64,000 bases of DNA from assembly GCF_014762705.1 (NCBI RefSeq), contig NZ_JABURL010000016.1, positions 1 to 64,000 of the forward strand, written 5' to 3'. Under the pieces are notes generated by a model, which ran no database searches, was not told the DNA's origin, and worked only from the letters and a program-made list of their open reading frames with translations. The translations under genes were made by a program, and so were the position numbers. This document shows positions 33,245 to 42,601 of this stretch, one piece after another; the stretch's first letter is position 1, and each line of letters begins with the position of its first letter. The DNA is from Cyclobacterium sp. (GTDB taxonomy: Bacteria; Bacteroidota; Bacteroidia; Cytophagales; Cyclobacteriaceae).

Positions 33245-34984
33245 TTATTTTTTGTCAACATTACTCTGAATGGCGTAAGGTGCATATTTTTCCTGGCTTT
33301 TTGAATCAAGTGTCTGATCAAAATAGGCAGTTGCGGAATAATCATCCATAAACATGTGATCCGCACCAATACATTCAATCAGTTTCCATTTGTTCAATAC
33401 ATCGCGGATAGGTCCTTTTGTTCCGGAAATGCATACGTCTATTTCGTTTGTTCTCCAGGTCTGTATCCATTCATAAAGTGCATGAGCTCCGGTACTGTCG
33501 ATACTAGTTACACTTTCCATGTTGAATACGATCATTTTGGTTTGGTTCTTCCTTTCCGAGAGCCATTGGTTCATTTTATCCCTGATAAATTCCACATTGG
33601 CAAAATATATGGGTCCGTCAATTCTGACGATAAGGAGGTTTTTATTGATTTCCAGGTCTTTGAACCTGCGTATATTGCGGTATATTTTTGTCCCTGGAAC
33701 GCGTCCCAATTGAGCCATATGCGGTCTGGAAGCCCTGTAAATCACCACCAGTAAGGATAAAATCATACCTGTAATGATTCCTGTTTCGATTCCCAAGGTT
33801 AAAGTAATCAAGAAGGTAGCAATAAGCATGGCGAAATCGGTCTTGTCTTTTTTCCATAGATCAATAGGCTCCTTTAAGTCTATCAATCCCGCGACCGCTA
33901 CCAATACCACTGCCGCTAAAATTGCTGAGGGAAGGTAATAAAACAGTCCAGTGAAGAACAGCAATGTCAACAGGATTAAAATGGCACTGATGACGGAAGC
34001 CATGGTGGTTTTTGCCCCTGCCTGGTTGTTTACAGCCGTCCTGGAAAACCCTCCGGTGACGGGATAACCGTTGAAAAAAGCAGCCCCAAAATTGGCCATT
34101 CCCAAAGCCATCAATTCCTGATTGGCATCTAGCTTGTAATTTTTATGTTTTGCCTGTATGGTTTTTGCCACAGCAAAACTTTCCGCAAACCCCACCAATG
34201 ATATGGTAAGTGCTATGGGCAGGAGGGTAGACCAACCATTAATGTCGAAGGAAGGGAAGGACAAGGTAGGGAGACCACTGGGCACTTCTCCGACAATTTT
34301 CACCCCCCTTTCTGTTAAGTCAAAACCCCAAACCAGCAAAATACCTGCAATTACAGCAATCAAGGGTGCCGGAAGGGCAGGATGAATTCTTTTTCCAAAT
34401 TTAATGATGAGTATTCCCAATAGGCCAATGCCCAGGGTGAGCCAATGGGTATCCCCAATGTTTTGAACAATGGCCAACGCCATTTCCTGAATGTGCTCGC
34501 TATTGGGCAGGTTGATTTTGAAGAGATGTTTGATCTGGCTCAGGCCAATGATGATAGCGGCAGCGGAAGTAAAACCGTTGATCACCGGATGGGAAAGGAA
34601 ATTCACCACAAAACCCAGACGGAAAGCGCCCATAATAAATTGAATCAATCCTACCAGAAATGCCAGTGTAAGCGCATACAGGAGGTATTCAGCAGGAGAA
34701 CCGGGGCCCAGGCTGCTGATTCCGGCCGCAGTCAATAGAGAAACCATGGCCACCGGACCTACTGCCAGCTGCCGGGAGCTACCAAAAATAGCATACAAAA
34801 TCAATGGCACTGTAACGGCGTACAAACCATGGATGGGCTCCAGTCCTGCAAGCATGGCATAGGCCATTCCCTGGGGAATAAGCATGATGCCTACTGTAAT
34901 CCCAGCGGACAAGTCACCCTTCAGGTAGTTTTTATTGTAATCGGGAAGCCATTGTAAAAAGGGCAAATATTTTTTCAGGTCCAT
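33245..34984 (-). CDS. SulP-family anion transporter with STAS domain
   Basis: A 579-residue SLC26/SulP transporter. The N-terminus (LPFLQWLPDYNKNYLKGDLSAGITVGIMLIPQGMAYAMLAGL in parts) is the family signature, followed by about 12-14 transmembrane segments to residue 420 and a cytoplasmic STAS domain (about 440-565; VFNMESVTSIDSTGAHALYEW). Substrates of bacterial members include sulfate, bicarbonate and dicarboxylates, and the sequence alone does not decide. No carbonic anhydrase or sulfate-assimilation gene is next to it. Confidence 0.93.
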   Translation of the reverse strand: MDLKKYLPFLQWLPDYNKNYLKGDLSAGITVGIMLIPQGMAYAMLAGLEPIHGLYAVTVPLILYAIFGSSRQLAVGPVAMVSLLTAAGISSLGPGSPAEYLLYALTLAFLVGLIQFIMGAFRLGFVVNFLSHPVINGFTSAAAIIIGLSQIKHLFKINLPNSEHIQEMALAIVQNIGDTHWLTLGIGLLGILIIKFGKRIHPALPAPLIAVIAGILLVWGFDLTERGVKIVGEVPSGLPTLSFPSFDINGWSTLLPIALTISLVGFAESFAVAKTIQAKHKNYKLDANQELMALGMANFGAAFFNGYPVTGGFSRTAVNNQAGAKTTMASVISAILILLTLLFFTGLFYYLPSAILAAVVLVAVAGLIDLKEPIDLWKKDKTDFAMLIATFLITLTLGIETGIITGMILSLLVVIYRASRPHMAQLGRVPGTKIYRNIRRFKDLEINKNLLIVRIDGPIYFANVEFIRDKMNQWLSERKNQTKMIVFNMESVTSIDSTGAHALYEWIQTWRTNEIDVCISGTKGPIRDVLNKWKLIECIGADHMFMDDYSATAYFDQTLDSKSQEKYAPYAIQSNVDKK

Positions 34985-35109
34985 TAGTATCTTAATTTTT
35001 ATCTATCAACTTACCTTTTTGAAATACAGGATTGTCCAAGTAAATGAAATACAAATGTGACCCGATTTTTTGCTAAAATAAGTGATTTTTATCACCGGAA
35101 TGGTTTGGC

Positions 35110-36642
35110 TTAACCAACTACGATATTGATCTCTTTTTTCAGATACCTTGACAGGGTGTCTGAAAACCTCTGTGCTTCCCAGATTTCTAGGGTTACATTT
35201 TCAACTGAAAAAACCTGAATCTGAAGCTGGTTTTTTTGTGGAAGGCAATAGATGTTTTGCACCCATTGGTTTTTGGTCTTGTCCAGCCCAATAGCAATTC
35301 TTAAAATGCCCGCAAGTAACCTGACCTGATTCTTTTGCGCATCGGACAACTTTTTAAAACGTTTGTGCCTTTTTTTTGGTCCTTTTTTTCTGTGGTATCT
35401 TGCCAGGTGGCCCAGCACAAGAATTTCTTCATTGGTGAAACCTCTCAGCTGACTGTTGGTGATAATATACCTGGAATGCTTATGAAAATCCTGGAATTGA
35501 ATAAACAAACCAACATCGTAAATTAAAGCTGCATGGTACAGCATGCTTCGTTCCTGGTCTCCAGCCTGATGGAGGTGTTTGAGCTGGTCAAATAACTGAA
35601 GGGCCAGACCGGAGACATGTTTTTTGGCTTCCAACTCGGTTTCATACCTATTGGCGAGCCAAAAACAACTCTTCTCCTTCAAATTCTTTCCTTGATTTTC
35701 CTCTCCTATTGGTAGTTTTTGTTTTTCGATGTGATGGATGATCATTCCTTCCCGCAGAGAGGCATCCGAGATGGTTAAGCTTTTGACATTGGCTATTTGG
35801 AGCAACTCTACCAATAGTGTGGCACCCAGATGGATTGCATCGGTTCGGTTGGTACTTATTCCAGGTATTTCCCCACGTTTTTCCGGAGGTAATTCCAATA
35901 GCTTGTCACGGAGTTTGATAAGATCTGCCAGTTGCACTTCTTCGGCATTGACACTTTCGGGAGAAGGATTGTCCTTTTTTTCCAAACAGGCTTCTGCCAA
36001 TGACCTGATGGTACCAGAAGTTCCGATCACCCGATCAAAACCTGTTTCCAGGGCCTTTTCCATGATTTTTGTTGCGGCTTGACGGATTTGGGATTTCAAT
36101 GCTTCCTGCTCCTCCTCATTTAGAGCGTTCTGGTGACCAATTTTGTCCAATAAACGCAACACACCCAATTTCATGGAGTGCCCAAATAAAACCTGGTTTT
36201 CATCTCCTACTACCGCTTCTGTGCTCCCACCTCCTATATCCAGTACCAGAATTTTTTCCTTTTTGATGGAAATGGCCTCTTTTACAGCCAGAAAAATAAG
36301 TTTGGCCTCTTCTTTTCCCGAGATAAGTTTTGGGGATACGCCCGCTTCATGAATCAGTCTGTCTAAAAACTCCCTTCCATTTTTTGCTTCCCGCGTGGCA
36401 CTTGTTGCAGACACAATGATGTCGTCTACTCCATATTGATCTGCGAGTTGTACATATCTTTTGATGGTAGCCACACCGTCTTCCATGGCCTTTGGACTCA
36501 GTAAATTATTGGCAAAAACACCAACCCCAAGTTTGACCATGCTTTTTTCCTGCATTAAAATGTCGAAGTGGTTCCCGGACGTGATCCTCACGATGATCAT
36601 GTGGATACTGTTCGTACCTATATCTATAGCTGCGAGGTTCAT
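35110..36642 (-). CDS. Ppx/GppA-family phosphatase (exopolyphosphatase)
   Basis: A 510-residue protein. An ASKHA ATPase-type Ppx/GppA domain covers residues 1-305, starting NLAAIDIGTNSIHMIIVRI, with SATSATREAKNG, LVLDIGGGSTEAVVGD and IGTSGTIRSLAE as nucleotide/phosphate-loop motifs. A C-terminal HD-like helical domain (about 320-500) carries MLYHAALIYDVG and HSRYIITNSQLRGF. It hydrolyses polyphosphate or pppGpp; the two activities cannot be separated by sequence. It starts 10 bp after sdhB, so it is probably the third gene of that transcript. Confidence 0.92.
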   Translation of the reverse strand: MNLAAIDIGTNSIHMIIVRITSGNHFDILMQEKSMVKLGVGVFANNLLSPKAMEDGVATIKRYVQLADQYGVDDIIVSATSATREAKNGREFLDRLIHEAGVSPKLISGKEEAKLIFLAVKEAISIKKEKILVLDIGGGSTEAVVGDENQVLFGHSMKLGVLRLLDKIGHQNALNEEEQEALKSQIRQAATKIMEKALETGFDRVIGTSGTIRSLAEACLEKKDNPSPESVNAEEVQLADLIKLRDKLLELPPEKRGEIPGISTNRTDAIHLGATLLVELLQIANVKSLTISDASLREGMIIHHIEKQKLPIGEENQGKNLKEKSCFWLANRYETELEAKKHVSGLALQLFDQLKHLHQAGDQERSMLYHAALIYDVGLFIQFQDFHKHSRYIITNSQLRGFTNEEILVLGHLARYHRKKGPKKRHKRFKKLSDAQKNQVRLLAGILRIAIGLDKTKNQWVQNIYCLPQKNQLQIQVFSVENVTLEIWEAQRFSDTLSRYLKKEINIVVG

Positions 36643-36652
36643 GTCAGGGATA

Positions 36653-37381
36653 TTATTTCCAAAATTCTCTGTTCATCAAAGCGATATGGCTTATGGATAT
36701 TCCCTGAGGACATTCCACCTCGCATGCCCCGGTATTGGAGCAGGCTCCAAAACCAAGTTGGTCCATGGTTTCCACCATGTTTTTGATCCGTTTTTTATGC
36801 TCGATTTTTCCCTGAGGCAATTGGAAAAGATGGCTTATTTTGGCTGCTGTAAACAAGGCAGCACTGCCGTTTTTACAGGAAGCTACACAGGCTCCGCAGC
36901 CGATGCAGGATGCGGCATCAAAAGCCTGCTCTACTGTATCGCTATCTATCAGGGTTTGATTGGCTTCTGGTGCCTGGCCGGTATTTACCGATATATAACC
37001 ACCAGAAGCAATGATTTTATCCAAGGCTTGCCTGTCTATCTTTAAGTCCTTTTTGATGGGAAATGGCCCGGCGCGGAAAGGTTCTACGTATATGGTTTCT
37101 CCCTCCCTGAATGAGCGCATGTGTAATTGGCAGGTACTGGTATGTTCAATGGGACCATGTGCCCTGCCATTGATAAACAGACAACACTGTCCACAAATCC
37201 CTTCCCGACAATCGTAATCAAATGAAATGGGGTTTTCTCCTCTAAGGATGAGGGTTTCATTCAGCTGATCCAGCATTTCAAGAAATGAAGTATCAGGCGA
37301 TATTTTTTTAACCTCATAATCTACCATTTTACCCTTTGATTGGGGATTGTCCTGGCGCCAAATTTTAAGCTTAAAATCCAT
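36653..37381 (-). CDS. sdhB: Succinate dehydrogenase/fumarate reductase iron-sulfur subunit
   Basis: A 242-residue iron-sulfur subunit. The [2Fe-2S] cysteines are C58, C63, C66 and C84. The [4Fe-4S]/[3Fe-4S] ligands lie in CIGCGACVASC (C159-C169) and CSNTGACEVECP (C214-C224). It passes electrons from the flavoprotein to the quinone site. Its start codon shares a base with the sdhA stop (TAATG), so translation is coupled. No membrane cytochrome b subunit is found beside the pair. Confidence 0.95.
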   Translation of the reverse strand: MDFKLKIWRQDNPQSKGKMVDYEVKKISPDTSFLEMLDQLNETLILRGENPISFDYDCREGICGQCCLFINGRAHGPIEHTSTCQLHMRSFREGETIYVEPFRAGPFPIKKDLKIDRQALDKIIASGGYISVNTGQAPEANQTLIDSDTVEQAFDAASCIGCGACVASCKNGSAALFTAAKISHLFQLPQGKIEHKKRIKNMVETMDQLGFGACSNTGACEVECPQGISISHIALMNREFWK

Positions 37382-39315
37382 TATTTGTAACTCCTTTCTG
37401 TGGGCTTTGTAAATTCAAACTGTAAAGGTTCTTTAATCAGCACGGGTGTATCTGCATTTTTTTTCCAACAGGAAATGTAACTGAAATCACTATCATTTCT
37501 TTTTGCTTCCCCATCCGGAGTTTGATGTTCTTCCCTAAAATGAGCTCCGCAGGACTCTTCCCTGCTCAGCGCATCAATACACATCAATTCCCCGATTTCC
37601 AGGTAATCCGCTACCCTCCCGGCTTTTTCCAATTCTTCATTAATACCCTGAAGGACCTGGGGTATTTTCAAATCCTGTAAGAAGGATTTCCGCAATACCC
37701 GGATAGATTCTATAGCTTCTGTCAATCCTTTGGCTGACCTGGATAGACCGCATTTGTCATAGAGTATCTTACCCAACTCCCGGTGAAAATGGTCCACTGT
37801 CTTGCTTCCGTTTATTCCGGACAATTCCTCCAGCTGTGAGCGCACCTGGTTTTCGGCCTTCATAAATGCTTCTGAACTTGATTCGGGTGGAGTAGCTTTG
37901 CCCTGCTGAGCCAGGTATTGAGGTAATGTCTGAGGCAATACATAATACCCATCTATGCAAGCTTGCAACAGAGAATTGGCACCAAGCCGGTTGGCACCGT
38001 GGTCTGAAAAATTGGCTTCTCCTATTGCGTATAATCCTGGTATATTGGTGCTAAGTTCATAATCTACCCAAAGCCCGCCCATGGAAAAATGTGCCGCGGG
38101 CGAAATCATCATGGGTTGTTGATAGGCATTGATACCCGTGATTTTTTCGTACATATTGAATAAATTGCCGTATTTTTTGCTGATAATATCTTTTCCCTGA
38201 GTAGCGATGGCATCTTTAAAATCCAGGTAAACGGCATTTTTCAGGGGACCTACCCCATGCCCTGCATCAATTCGCTCTTTGGCTGCCCTGGAGGCAATAT
38301 CCCTTGGGGCCAGGTTGCCATAGGAGGGGTACTTTCTTTCCAGGTAATAATCCCTGTCTTCCTCTGGTATCTCAATGGCCTTTCTGTTTTCATTCTTGGT
38401 TTGTGGCACCCATATCCTGCCGTCGTTCCTTAAGGACTCTGACATGAGGGTAAGTTTAGATTGGTAGTTACCTGCCTGTGGAAGACAGGTGGGGTGAATT
38501 TGCGTCCAGCTGGGACAAGATGTCCATGCTCCTTTCTTGTGTGCGCGCCAGATGGCAGAACCATTGCAGCCCATGGCCAGCGTGGACAGGTAATAGATTT
38601 TACCAAATCCACCGGTGGCCAGTACTACTGCATGTGCTGCATGTCTGCTGATTTCTCCGGTGTCCATGTTTCGCACAATAATTCCCTTTGCCACTCCATT
38701 CTCCGTGACCAGGTCCAACATTTCATGGCGGGTAAAACTTTTTATCCTGCCCAAATGAACCTGTCGCATCATGGCCTGGTAAGCCCCCAGAAGTAGTTGC
38801 TGGCCTGTTTGTCCCCTGGCATAAAAAGTTCTGCTTACCTGAACACCGCCAAAGGAGCGATTTGCCAGGTATCCGCTGTATTCTCTGGCAAATGGGACAC
38901 CCTGGGCGACTGCCTGATCGATCAGGTGGGAAGAACATTCTGCCAGCCGGTATACATTGGCTTCCCGGGCCCGGAAATCACCTCCTTTTAAAGTGTCATA
39001 AAACATTCTGTAAACACTGTCTCCATCATTTTTATAATTTTTCATCGCATTAACCCCTCCCTGTGCAGCCACGGAATGGGCCCTTCTAGGAGAATCCTGA
39101 AAACAAAAAGTGGAGACATTATATCCCAATTCGGCAAGGCTGGCAGCAGCTGATGCTCCTGATAGACCTGTGCCCACTACAAGAATCTTGTATTGGTGCC
39201 TGTTGTTTGGACTGATCAGGCGTGTTTTGTCCTTGAAGTTGGACCACTTATCCTTCAAGTCGCCTTCCGGTATTTTTGCGTTGGGAGTAGTGGCCGTGTC
39301 GGTAGTGTAATACAT
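37381..39315 (-). CDS. sdhA: Succinate dehydrogenase/fumarate reductase flavoprotein subunit
   Basis: A 644-residue flavoprotein. The FAD-binding Rossmann motif is [19 protein letters not shown] (46-64), and the covalent-FAD histidine is H80 in HSVAAQGG. The substrate-site region includes HPTCLP, the RMP-like RDIASRA segment and [16 protein letters not shown]. It oxidises succinate (or reduces fumarate) at the cytoplasmic face of the membrane. It is the first gene of sdhA-sdhB-ppx. In most Bacteroidota a cytochrome b558 gene (sdhC) precedes sdhA; here 348 bp of non-coding DNA and a divergent gene precede it. Confidence 0.95.
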   Translation of the reverse strand: MYYTTDTATTPNAKIPEGDLKDKWSNFKDKTRLISPNNRHQYKILVVGTGLSGASAAASLAELGYNVSTFCFQDSPRRAHSVAAQGGVNAMKNYKNDGDSVYRMFYDTLKGGDFRAREANVYRLAECSSHLIDQAVAQGVPFAREYSGYLANRSFGGVQVSRTFYARGQTGQQLLLGAYQAMMRQVHLGRIKSFTRHEMLDLVTENGVAKGIIVRNMDTGEISRHAAHAVVLATGGFGKIYYLSTLAMGCNGSAIWRAHKKGAWTSCPSWTQIHPTCLPQAGNYQSKLTLMSESLRNDGRIWVPQTKNENRKAIEIPEEDRDYYLERKYPSYGNLAPRDIASRAAKERIDAGHGVGPLKNAVYLDFKDAIATQGKDIISKKYGNLFNMYEKITGINAYQQPMMISPAAHFSMGGLWVDYELSTNIPGLYAIGEANFSDHGANRLGANSLLQACIDGYYVLPQTLPQYLAQQGKATPPESSSEAFMKAENQVRSQLEELSGINGSKTVDHFHRELGKILYDKCGLSRSAKGLTEAIESIRVLRKSFLQDLKIPQVLQGINEELEKAGRVADYLEIGELMCIDALSREESCGAHFREEHQTPDGEAKRNDSDFSYISCWKKNADTPVLIKEPLQFEFTKPTERSYK

Positions 39316-39663
39316 TAAAAATGTTTTAGCGATTTGTATTACCCTAATAATAATAAATTTTCTCGATTGTTCCCAATGGTTGGGATAGGGAGTTGATTAG
39401 GCATTGTAATACTTGTCACCAAAATTCAGGTAGGGTATACCTATATTTGTTCATTGAGAAAAAAAAGTCAGGTTGATTGATTTCACGAATTAATTTGTTT
39501 ATTACTGGGTTTAATAGCGATAAAGAGGGGGCTTGGGTAAGTCTCCTCTTTTCAAAAAATAGAGTTTTATATCACATGATTACAGATTGGATAACAACTG
39601 GAAAGAATTTTCGTGTGAAAACCTCATGAATACCTGCACTGTCAAGCTAATGATTTAAATAAT
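39316..39663. other. Divergent promoter region; no sdhC present
   Basis: About 350 bp between sdhA and the fatty acid hydroxylase-like gene. A TATATTTG box (39442-39449, plus strand) fits TAnnTTTG but is 215 bp from the next gene and lacks a well-spaced TTG. No frame resembling a five-helix cytochrome b was found on either strand. Confidence 0.5.
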
Positions 39664-40536
39664 ATGGAAAAATACATCCGCATTATTTCCGATGCCTATT
39701 ATGGGTATTTCAATTACCTGATGAACGAAATCATGTATCCCTCCTGGACCAACTACTTCTGGTGGCTGGTAGGGCTTTCCTTGGTTGTTTGGCTCCTTGA
39801 ATTGGTTTTTCCCTGGAGGAAATCACAGCCTGCACTCAGAAAAGACTTTTGGTTGGATGGCTTTTACATGTTTTTTAATTTCTTTCTGTTTTCCCTCATT
39901 GCTTACAATGCCATTTCCAACGTAGCGGTGGAGGCCTTTAATGATTTTCTTGGGCTTTTTGGTATCAGTAACCTGGTAGCAATTGAAGTGAGTTCCTGGC
40001 CGAAATGGGCACAATTTATTTTGTTATTTGTTGTGGCGGATTTTATCCAATGGAATGTTCATCGCATGCTCCACCGGGTGCCGGCACTATGGGAATTCCA
40101 TAAGGTGCACCATTCCGTAGAGCAAATGGGCTTTGCGGCGCATCTGCGATTTCATTGGATGGAAACCATACTTTACAAGAGTGCGCAATACATACCCCTG
40201 GCCATGATAGGCTTTGGCCTGATAGACTTTTTTCTGGTACATATTTTCGCAACGGCCATAGGGCACCTGAATCATGCGAACCTGAGGATAACTTATGGGC
40301 CATTGAAATATGTCCTGAACAACCCCATCATGCATATCTGGCATCATTCCAAAAAGCTGCCCGAAGGATCGTATGGAGTGAATTATGGGCTGACCTTAAG
40401 TGTCTGGGATTATTTGTTCGGAACAGCCTATATTCCACATGAAGGAAGGGATATTCCCCTGGGCTTTGATGGCATGGAAACGTTTCCTAAAACTTTTTGG
40501 CAACAGATCACCTATCCTTACAGGAAGAAAAAGTAA
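39664..40536 (+). CDS. Sterol desaturase/fatty acid hydroxylase-family membrane protein
   Basis: A 290-residue integral membrane di-iron protein. Hydrophobic helices lie at about 30-50, 65-85 and 115-130. The histidine clusters of the family are HRMLHRVPALWEFHKVHHS (HX3H and HX2HH, about 137-155), a central HLNHAN and a final HIWHHSKK. It would hydroxylate or desaturate a fatty acyl or isoprenoid chain with oxygen. Its neighbours do not reveal the substrate. The stop lies 35 bp before the GH16 start, so the two may share a transcript. Confidence 0.88.
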   Translation: MEKYIRIISDAYYGYFNYLMNEIMYPSWTNYFWWLVGLSLVVWLLELVFPWRKSQPALRKDFWLDGFYMFFNFFLFSLIAYNAISNVAVEAFNDFLGLFGISNLVAIEVSSWPKWAQFILLFVVADFIQWNVHRMLHRVPALWEFHKVHHSVEQMGFAAHLRFHWMETILYKSAQYIPLAMIGFGLIDFFLVHIFATAIGHLNHANLRITYGPLKYVLNNPIMHIWHHSKKLPEGSYGVNYGLTLSVWDYLFGTAYIPHEGRDIPLGFDGMETFPKTFWQQITYPYRKKK

Positions 40537-40571
40537 ATGGGTTAACTTGCAATGGAAAAATTAGCGGTTCC

Positions 40572-41441
40572 ATGAAGATTTTAAATATTGTCGCGGTTAT
40601 TACCCCTCTTCTTAGTATGGTGGCAGAGGCTCAGGTTGTCCCGATTGAAACACAAAGACCCTTGCCGGAAAAGCAGGGCTATCAATTGGTATGGGCAGAT
40701 GAATTTTCTGGTGAAGGTGCTCCTGACCATCGGTTTTGGTCTTTTGAACACGGATTTAAAAGGAACGAGGAACTGCAATGGTACCAAACAGCAAATGCCA
40801 GCCAGAAGGATGGGTTTTTGATCATTGAAGCAAGACGGGAGCAGGTGAATAATCCTGCTTATGTTAAAGAAAGCAAAGATTGGAAAAAAAACAGGCCTTT
40901 TGCCGAATTTACCTCTTCCAGCGTCAATACCAGCGGGAAATTTTCATTCCAATATGGATTAATGGAGGTGAGGGCTAAAATAGATACTGCCCTGGGTTTG
41001 TGGCCCGCCATCTGGACACTTGGTATCTCTAAAGGCTGGCCTGCAAATGGAGAAATTGATGTGATGGAATATTATCTTTCGGAGGGGGAATCCACCATTC
41101 TGGCCAATGCAGCCTGGGCACATCCCGACAAAAGAGCCAATTGGGATGAAGCAAAAATCCCATTTTCAGATTTCCTGGAGAAAGACCCTGATTGGCCGGT
41201 TAAATTTCACGTATGGAAACTGGACTGGACAGCAAATTACATCAGAATTTTTCTGGATGATGTACTGCTCAATGAAGTTGATCTGACTACTACCATCAAC
41301 CCTGATGGGTTCAACCCCTTCCATCAACCGCACTATATCCTGCTCAACCTTGCCATTGGAGGAAATGGAGGGGATCCATCAGGCACTGTATTTCCCAAAC
41401 AGTATGTAGTGGATTATGTCAGGGTATATCAGGCGGATTAG
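40572..41441 (+). CDS. Secreted glycoside hydrolase family 16 enzyme
   Basis: A 289-residue beta-glucanase-fold protein. The ATG at 40572 begins the signal peptide MKILNIVAVITPLLSMVAEAQ; an upstream in-frame ATG lies inside the preceding gene. The catalytic block G-E161-I-D163-V-M-E166 (ExDxxE) is intact, with LWPAIWTLG before it and YILLNLAIGGNGG near the end. GH16 enzymes hydrolyse beta-1,3-glucan, laminarin, mixed-linkage glucan, agar or carrageenan; the WPANGEIDVMEY context fits a laminarinase/licheninase-like member. No SusCD pair is adjacent. Confidence 0.9.
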   Translation: MKILNIVAVITPLLSMVAEAQVVPIETQRPLPEKQGYQLVWADEFSGEGAPDHRFWSFEHGFKRNEELQWYQTANASQKDGFLIIEARREQVNNPAYVKESKDWKKNRPFAEFTSSSVNTSGKFSFQYGLMEVRAKIDTALGLWPAIWTLGISKGWPANGEIDVMEYYLSEGESTILANAAWAHPDKRANWDEAKIPFSDFLEKDPDWPVKFHVWKLDWTANYIRIFLDDVLLNEVDLTTTINPDGFNPFHQPHYILLNLAIGGNGGDPSGTVFPKQYVVDYVRVYQAD

Positions 41442-41517
41442 GTTTACCTGTTTCAAAGGTTAATTTATTGTGCATTTAAACCGAAATTTTTAAGATGAGC
41501 AACAAATGATAAGTTCT

Positions 41518-42558
41518 TTAGTCTGAAATGCTCGAAGCGGCATGGTCCAGTTGGTAATGAGCCTGCAAAAGATCTCCGCCAAAATCGTTTTGCAAATCCC
41601 GAATGACAGTATGGACATGATTGGCATTGTTTTGAATATTGTCATATTCAATGATGAGGTCAGCACCTTGTAACCTGTAATAATGCGGTTCCCCAACCTG
41701 GTTTATTTCACTACCTGCCCAGGCAAATGAGAAAGAATCCCAACCAAGGCTGTTGATTCTGTCCATGAGCTTTTGCAGGTATTCAGCGGTATTTCGGGAA
41801 AGATAAACCTGTACCAGGTTTTTAAACAAGGTTTGCTGTTCTGTATTCAGGGAATTGAAAGAAAGCCCTTTTGGCTCCAGTGCCGATGCCTTGCGTTCAT
41901 TGGAGGTGATAATGTCAAAGGGTGCTTCGTTGCTGAATTTAGCGATTTTTTTTTGGGATTCAGTAAGGGATGCAAGCAAGGCAAAACCCTGATTGGTCTC
42001 CTCTGCCAAAACCTGCCTGTCCATCTGGGGCCCTGAAAGTACAATGCCCGGATTAGCCCCCATAAAGGAAGGTGTGGTGGAGACCAGGGTGCCATTGGAT
42101 GAAGAGAAATTGAGCGATAGGTGGTGACCCTCCAGTCGCCATCCCCAATTATTGGATTTATCCGGTGAACCAAAAATGCTAAAATGATAGTTTAAAGGAT
42201 CCCGGTAACTGTCATCTGAAGGCCGGTTTTCTACTTCCCTCAATACGTTTTCAAGTTCAAATATGGCTTCTGCCCTTGTTTTTCCTGCTTCTCCCAGCGA
42301 AGCGCGCATCAGGGTAAGGGCAGCTGCTTTTTGTTGTTCATTGAAGTCGTGAAAGGTGGGGCCTTTTCTTTCTCTGGGCACAAAATGCCAGTTAAACCTT
42401 TCTTTGTGATCAAAAGGGAAACAGGCCTGATTTTTAAGTTTCTGGTCCAGGCTTTGGATAAAGTCCATTGCCAAAGGAGCTAAATGCTGCCCGTAACCAG
42501 GCGACATGGCCCATAGGGTCAAAAGCAGCACAAGAGAGCACTTGAGAAGACGAATCAT
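41518..42558 (-). CDS. Secreted DUF3500 protein
   Basis: A 346-residue protein with a Sec signal peptide (LKCSLVLLLTLWAMSPGYGQ). The body matches the DUF3500 pattern: FNWHFVPRERKGPTFHDFNEQQ near residue 55, NYHFSIFGSP, WGWRLEGHHLSLNFS (about 155), and a C-terminal YYRLQGADLIIEYDN then HVHTVIRDLQNDFGGDLL. The many conserved His, Trp and Glu residues hint at an enzymatic or heme/ligand-binding role, but none is established. It lies 43 bp downstream of an FG-GAP repeat gene on the same strand, and the two probably form an operon. Confidence 0.85.
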   Translation of the reverse strand: MIRLLKCSLVLLLTLWAMSPGYGQHLAPLAMDFIQSLDQKLKNQACFPFDHKERFNWHFVPRERKGPTFHDFNEQQKAAALTLMRASLGEAGKTRAEAIFELENVLREVENRPSDDSYRDPLNYHFSIFGSPDKSNNWGWRLEGHHLSLNFSSSNGTLVSTTPSFMGANPGIVLSGPQMDRQVLAEETNQGFALLASLTESQKKIAKFSNEAPFDIITSNERKASALEPKGLSFNSLNTEQQTLFKNLVQVYLSRNTAEYLQKLMDRINSLGWDSFSFAWAGSEINQVGEPHYYRLQGADLIIEYDNIQNNANHVHTVIRDLQNDFGGDLLQAHYQLDHAASSISD

Positions 42559-42601
42559 GAGACTGGGATTATTTGGTGAATTTTAAGGTATAGCATATCG
42601 A

